Of a DNA stretch of 64,000 nt, positions 62,928 to 64,000 are shown in pieces (position 1 is the first letter of the stretch; the number at the start of each line of letters is the position of its first letter). The stretch comes from Sulfurimonas sp. Lineage in GTDB: Bacteria > Campylobacterota > Campylobacteria > Campylobacterales > Sulfurimonadaceae. The notes under the pieces are model-generated. The model searched no databases. It was not told the origin of the DNA and saw only the letters and a list, made by a program, of their open reading frames with translations. The stretch lies in the NCBI GenBank assembly GCA_028044295.1, contig JAOFSE010000003.1:114359-178358 (forward strand), in the 5' to 3' direction. The position numbers and the translations under genes were made by a program.

Positions 62928-63497
62928 CTATTTACCTAGTTCAGCTTTAACTTCTTTAGCTATCTTGATGAATTTCTCAAGCTCTGAAGAATGCTGATCT
63001 CTTAATGTAGCCATAGCATCTTCATGCCCTGACAAACCACAAATTGCGATTGTATAACAATCAGTCTCTGATCTAACAATTTTAAGTGCAACATTTGCAT
63101 AATGACAGTGAACACCAATAAAGATTGCTGCTTTGATATTATTGTGCCAAATTGTTAAGTTTGGATGATTTGGATTGATCTCAACTTCAGCATCAATTTT
63201 TGGATACTTTGGTCTGTAATCATACATTGGAATCATTTTAGCGTTAAGAACTTCTGCCATTTCTTTAATAAGTGTAGCTTTTTTCTTAGCTTCTTCATTG
63301 AAACCATATAATACTTGTGGTCCAGGGAAAATAGTCGCATTCTCTTTAGTTAACATCACTTTCGCGATTTCTCTCATTGCTACTTCTTCATCAACTACAT
63401 CTGATAATAAAAGTGCTTTTCCTTCTGGTGGTGTAATTACACCTTCATACGTAGCCGCTGGATACGGTGAATAATACGCGGGGCCTTGATTTGCCAT
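62928..63497 (-). CDS. porE: CO dehydrogenase beta/epsilon-type accessory subunit of pyruvate:ferredoxin oxidoreductase (PorE-like)
   Basis: 189 residues. Nucleotide-binding-like segments FPGPQVLYGFNEEAKKKATLI and AAIFIGVHCHYANVALKIV resemble the CO dehydrogenase beta/epsilon (CdhB-type) fold, which in Campylobacterota is annotated near POR genes. A fifth subunit, PorE, is known in the five-subunit POR of Hydrogenobacter (order porEDABG, from memory). Here it lies between porD and porA, 11 bases before porA, which supports it being part of the enzyme. It contains no CxxC cluster. Confidence 0.8.
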   Translation of the reverse strand: MANQGPAYYSPYPAATYEGVITPPEGKALLLSDVVDEEVAMREIAKVMLTKENATIFPGPQVLYGFNEEAKKKATLIKEMAEVLNAKMIPMYDYRPKYPKIDAEVEINPNHPNLTIWHNNIKAAIFIGVHCHYANVALKIVRSETDCYTIAICGLSGHEDAMATLRDQHSSELEKFIKIAKEVKAELGK

Positions 63498-63557
63498 AAG
63501 TTCTCCTATAAATTTTTTTAGACTAAAATTTTATTATTTAATAAAATGATAGATTTG

Positions 63558-63782
63558 TTAGTCTTCGTGACCAGCCATTTCCATCGTAATACAATTACGA
63601 TCTAGCATGTCAGTACATACGTATACACAAAGTGCACAACCTTTACATCTATCTTCATCTACCCAAGATGTGTTTCCATCTTTATCGAACATAAGCGTAT
63701 TAGCTTCTGGACAATATAAAGTACAAGTGTTACATTTATACTCTGCACACATGTCAGAGTTAACTTTTGCTACATAATACAT
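63558..63782 (-). CDS. porD: Pyruvate:ferredoxin oxidoreductase delta subunit (2x4Fe-4S ferredoxin)
   Basis: 74 residues from ATG 63782 with GGAG 6 bases upstream; an in-frame start at 63809 would add 9 residues without support. Two 4Fe-4S motifs: C12, C17, C20, C24 and C46, C49, C52, C56 (CKGCALCVYVC). Passes electrons from the PorAB active site to ferredoxin. First gene of the por operon. Confidence 0.92.
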   Translation of the reverse strand: MYYVAKVNSDMCAEYKCNTCTLYCPEANTLMFDKDGNTSWVDEDRCKGCALCVYVCTDMLDRNCITMEMAGHED

Positions 63783-63830
63783 TTTTACTCCATATAATGA
63801 CTTAAACATAGATATTTAGTCATGGTTTCC

Positions 63831-63862
63831 ATAACTAATAATCATAACTAATAATTAGTATA
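63831..63862 (-). promoter_or_regulatory. por operon promoter region with 13-bp-spaced direct repeats
   Basis: Extended -10 TGCTATACT on the minus strand (TATACT at 63857-63862), about 75 bases before the porD ATG. Two copies of ATAACTAATA (63831-63840 and 63844-63853) lie just downstream of it, across the predicted transcription start, as an operator would. Confidence 0.5.
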
Positions 63863-64000
63863 GCATCAAAAAAATATGATATTTTATCCACTAATTTATG
63901 TTTTTCAAGATGGATTTTACTTAAAAAACCTTTCACTTTTCTTTAATTTAAGATATTAAAGTGTTTTTATTATTTATTGGGAATAACTAAAAGTAGGACA

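Overview
The window looks like the chromosome of a low-GC, free-living, respiratory member of the Campylobacterota (Epsilonproteobacteria), most like Sulfurimonas and relatives. The evidence is a ccoNOQP operon followed by a DUF4006 gene and a FixH gene, a five-gene pyruvate:ferredoxin oxidoreductase operon, AddAB instead of RecBCD, and a gene order (addA-addB-fixH-...-ccoPQON-...-carA-DUF507-motE-fliJ-purA) that matches, from memory, the Campylobacter jejuni Cj1481c-Cj1498c neighbourhood. The species is not determined.

Layout. 1-8535: end of riboflavin synthase, recQ, then a minus-strand group with an MnmD-like tRNA methyltransferase, luxS, a HAD phosphatase, a lipoprotein caspase, a DUF1566 protein, a peptide-type ABC binding protein, and rplM-rpsI. 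8700-12558: a minus-strand operon of five predicted lipoproteins, including LpoB-like, COG3014-like and YcfL-like members. 12664-18131: plus-strand pstS-pstC-pstA-pstB-phoU plus a PhoB-type regulator, with a Pho-box-like direct repeat upstream of pstS and a hairpin between pstS and pstC. 18128-28097: addA, addB, fixH, accessory genes and the cbb3 oxidase operon. 28222-34452: a second terminal oxidase locus, a caa3-type A2-family cytochrome oxidase with SCO and CtaB. 34653-41510: carA, DUF507, MotE-like, FliJ-like, purA, hisZ, an aminotransferase and a CheY-like protein. 41566-48494: uppP, rdgB, a YajR-like transporter, infC, thrS, ilvD.

48638-49039 is a tRNA cluster (Gly-GCC, Leu-TAA, Cys-GCA, Ser-TGA). 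The tRNA-Ser gene is the integration site of a roughly 9.65-kb island. An exact 83-bp copy of its 3' part lies at 58612-58694, next to a tyrosine integrase. The island carries a SF2-helicase-like protein with an atypical Walker A, an SSB, a putative DNA-binding protein with operator-like repeats, a frameshifted zinc-ribbon gene, a secreted DRGH nuclease and several small secreted or membrane proteins. It also has two gene-free stretches and short repeats near both ends that look like integrase arm sites. 59026-63782 returns to host genes: a CobW-type GTPase and por(D-E-A-B-G).

Functionally the host part combines microaerobic/aerobic respiration (two oxidases), reductive carbon metabolism (POR), phosphate uptake, recombination repair and cell-envelope lipoproteins. 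The least explained parts are the island replication/cargo module, the lipoprotein operon, the lipoprotein caspase, and a strongly repeated palindrome TACATGTA (22 copies counted by eye, none in the island).
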